DNA of 27,574 nucleotides, taken from assembly GCA_026396205.1 (NCBI GenBank), contig JAPLXF010000069.1:1-27574 (forward strand). Reading direction: 5' to 3'. The position numbers were made by a program, and so were the translations under genes. A model generated the notes under the pieces. The model saw only the letters and a list, made by a program, of their open reading frames with translations, ran no database searches and was not told where the DNA came from. This stretch comes from Candidatus Moraniibacteriota bacterium (GTDB lineage: Bacteria > Patescibacteriota > Minisyncoccia > Moranbacterales > UBA2206). Shown piece after piece: positions 27,175 through 27,574 of this stretch. Numbering within the stretch: position 1 is the stretch's first letter; each line of letters starts with the position of its first letter.

Positions 27175-27574
27175 ATGAATATTGAAAATCCAATGGGAAG
27201 ATTAAGCAAAAAAGAAGCGCGTGAAAATGAAGAAGCTCATGATTTGGCCAATATGATGAAAGTTGAATTGGGAGCTATTCCTGCATATGAAAAATATCTA
27301 AAGCCAACAACAGCCGAGGAGTATGATAAAGCGCTGGAAGTAGTTGAAGAAATTAAACGAATGGCCGAGGAAGAACCATTAACACAAAAGGTTCTTTATG
27401 AAATAGCTCGCTTAGCAGTGAAAAGCAGTTATGGAGTTGCAGAAGTTTTGGCTGCCTTGCCTGAATCAAATCCAAACTTAAAATATGGTGAAACTATGTT
27501 GTGGAAGATAGACAATAATAAAACCGAATTGCTTAAAAAATTAGAGGATGCAACAATGAAATTAAGAAAGTTAA
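27175..27574 (+). CDS. Hypothetical protein (3' end outside window)
   Basis: The frame is open from ATG at 27175 to the window end without a stop (133 codons). A TATAAT at 27153-27158 lies upstream with no clear -35, and there is no SD. The product is acidic, soluble and helical, with Met/Leu-rich amphipathic helices: RLSKKEARENEEAHDLANMM, EEYDKALEVVEEIKRMAEEE, LYEIARLAVKSSYGVAEVLA. No known motif is visible in this part. Confidence 0.65.
   Translation, partial: MNIENPMGRLSKKEARENEEAHDLANMMKVELGAIPAYEKYLKPTTAEEYDKALEVVEEIKRMAEEEPLTQKVLYEIARLAVKSSYGVAEVLAALPESNPNLKYGETMLWKIDNNKTELLKKLEDATMKLRKL

Noticed and set aside
1..27574. CRISPR array, prophage or integrative element
   Set aside because: There is no evenly spaced repeat array, no integrase, no terminase or capsid gene, and no att-like duplication around tRNA-Lys.
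1..27574. Alternative genetic code (UGA as Gly)
   Set aside because: UGA ends cysS, corA, dnaK, the methyltransferase and the HTH regulator at the expected lengths, and no conserved frame reads through it.

Overview
The window looks like a Candidatus Patescibacteria (CPR) chromosome, probably Parcubacteria-like. Genes are compact, and TGA acts as a normal stop (cysS, dnaK, corA, recR all end in TGA), so this is not a code-25 lineage. Housekeeping proteins are divergent and short (HrcA 247 aa), housekeeping genes mostly lack a clear Shine-Dalgarno (SD), and many orphan membrane or secreted proteins are present. The lineage is inferred from gene style; no rRNA is present to confirm it.

Layout. 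1-1029: C-terminal end of a large surface protein with Ig/FN3-like modules. 1071-3372 (minus): recR broken by a 22-bp duplication, a 55-aa small ORF, and dnaB. 3633-4375: an orphan secreted/membrane-protein cassette. 4374-9201 (minus): dus with three repeat-derived inserts, a SAM methyltransferase, a 48-aa ORF coupled to cysS, cysS, a GIY-YIG nuclease inside terminal inverted repeats, and a CorA-like protein without the GMN motif. 9309-10020: yidD and a 26-aa membrane peptide. 10042-15067: the heat-shock block hrcA, a Nudix-GrpE fusion and dnaK, interrupted by two orphan minus-strand genes. 15072-16862: a MerR/GHKL ATPase plus STAS-like regulatory pair and a four-helix-bundle protein. 16948-17637: another orphan cassette. 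17746-20633: an HTH regulator bracketed by two identical palindromes, an ArsM-type methyltransferase, an ABC ATPase and a broken ABC-2 permease. 20731-24143: four more orphan genes and one membrane protein. 24150-26987: dnaJ with a degenerate CIRCE, a CapA-like lipoprotein and a membrane protein. 27040-27574: tRNA-Lys and the start of an unknown gene.

Three themes stand out. First, the window is seeded with palindromic elements that fold as three-way or four-way junctions with no unpaired bases at the junction. They occur inside dus, in front of dnaK, in front of arsM and across the corA start; long stems also end at or near the hrcA and dnaJ starts. A GIY-YIG gene sits between terminal repeats of one of these families. 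Second, there are two expression styles. Conserved genes have weak or no SD, often with structured leaders. Seven or eight interspersed orphan units have near-consensus promoters, strong AAGGAGG-type SDs and their own terminators. Third, heat-shock control is readable: a perfect CIRCE before hrcA, a one-mismatch CIRCE before dnaJ, and a hairpin that buries the dnaJ start codon, suggesting an additional RNA-level switch.
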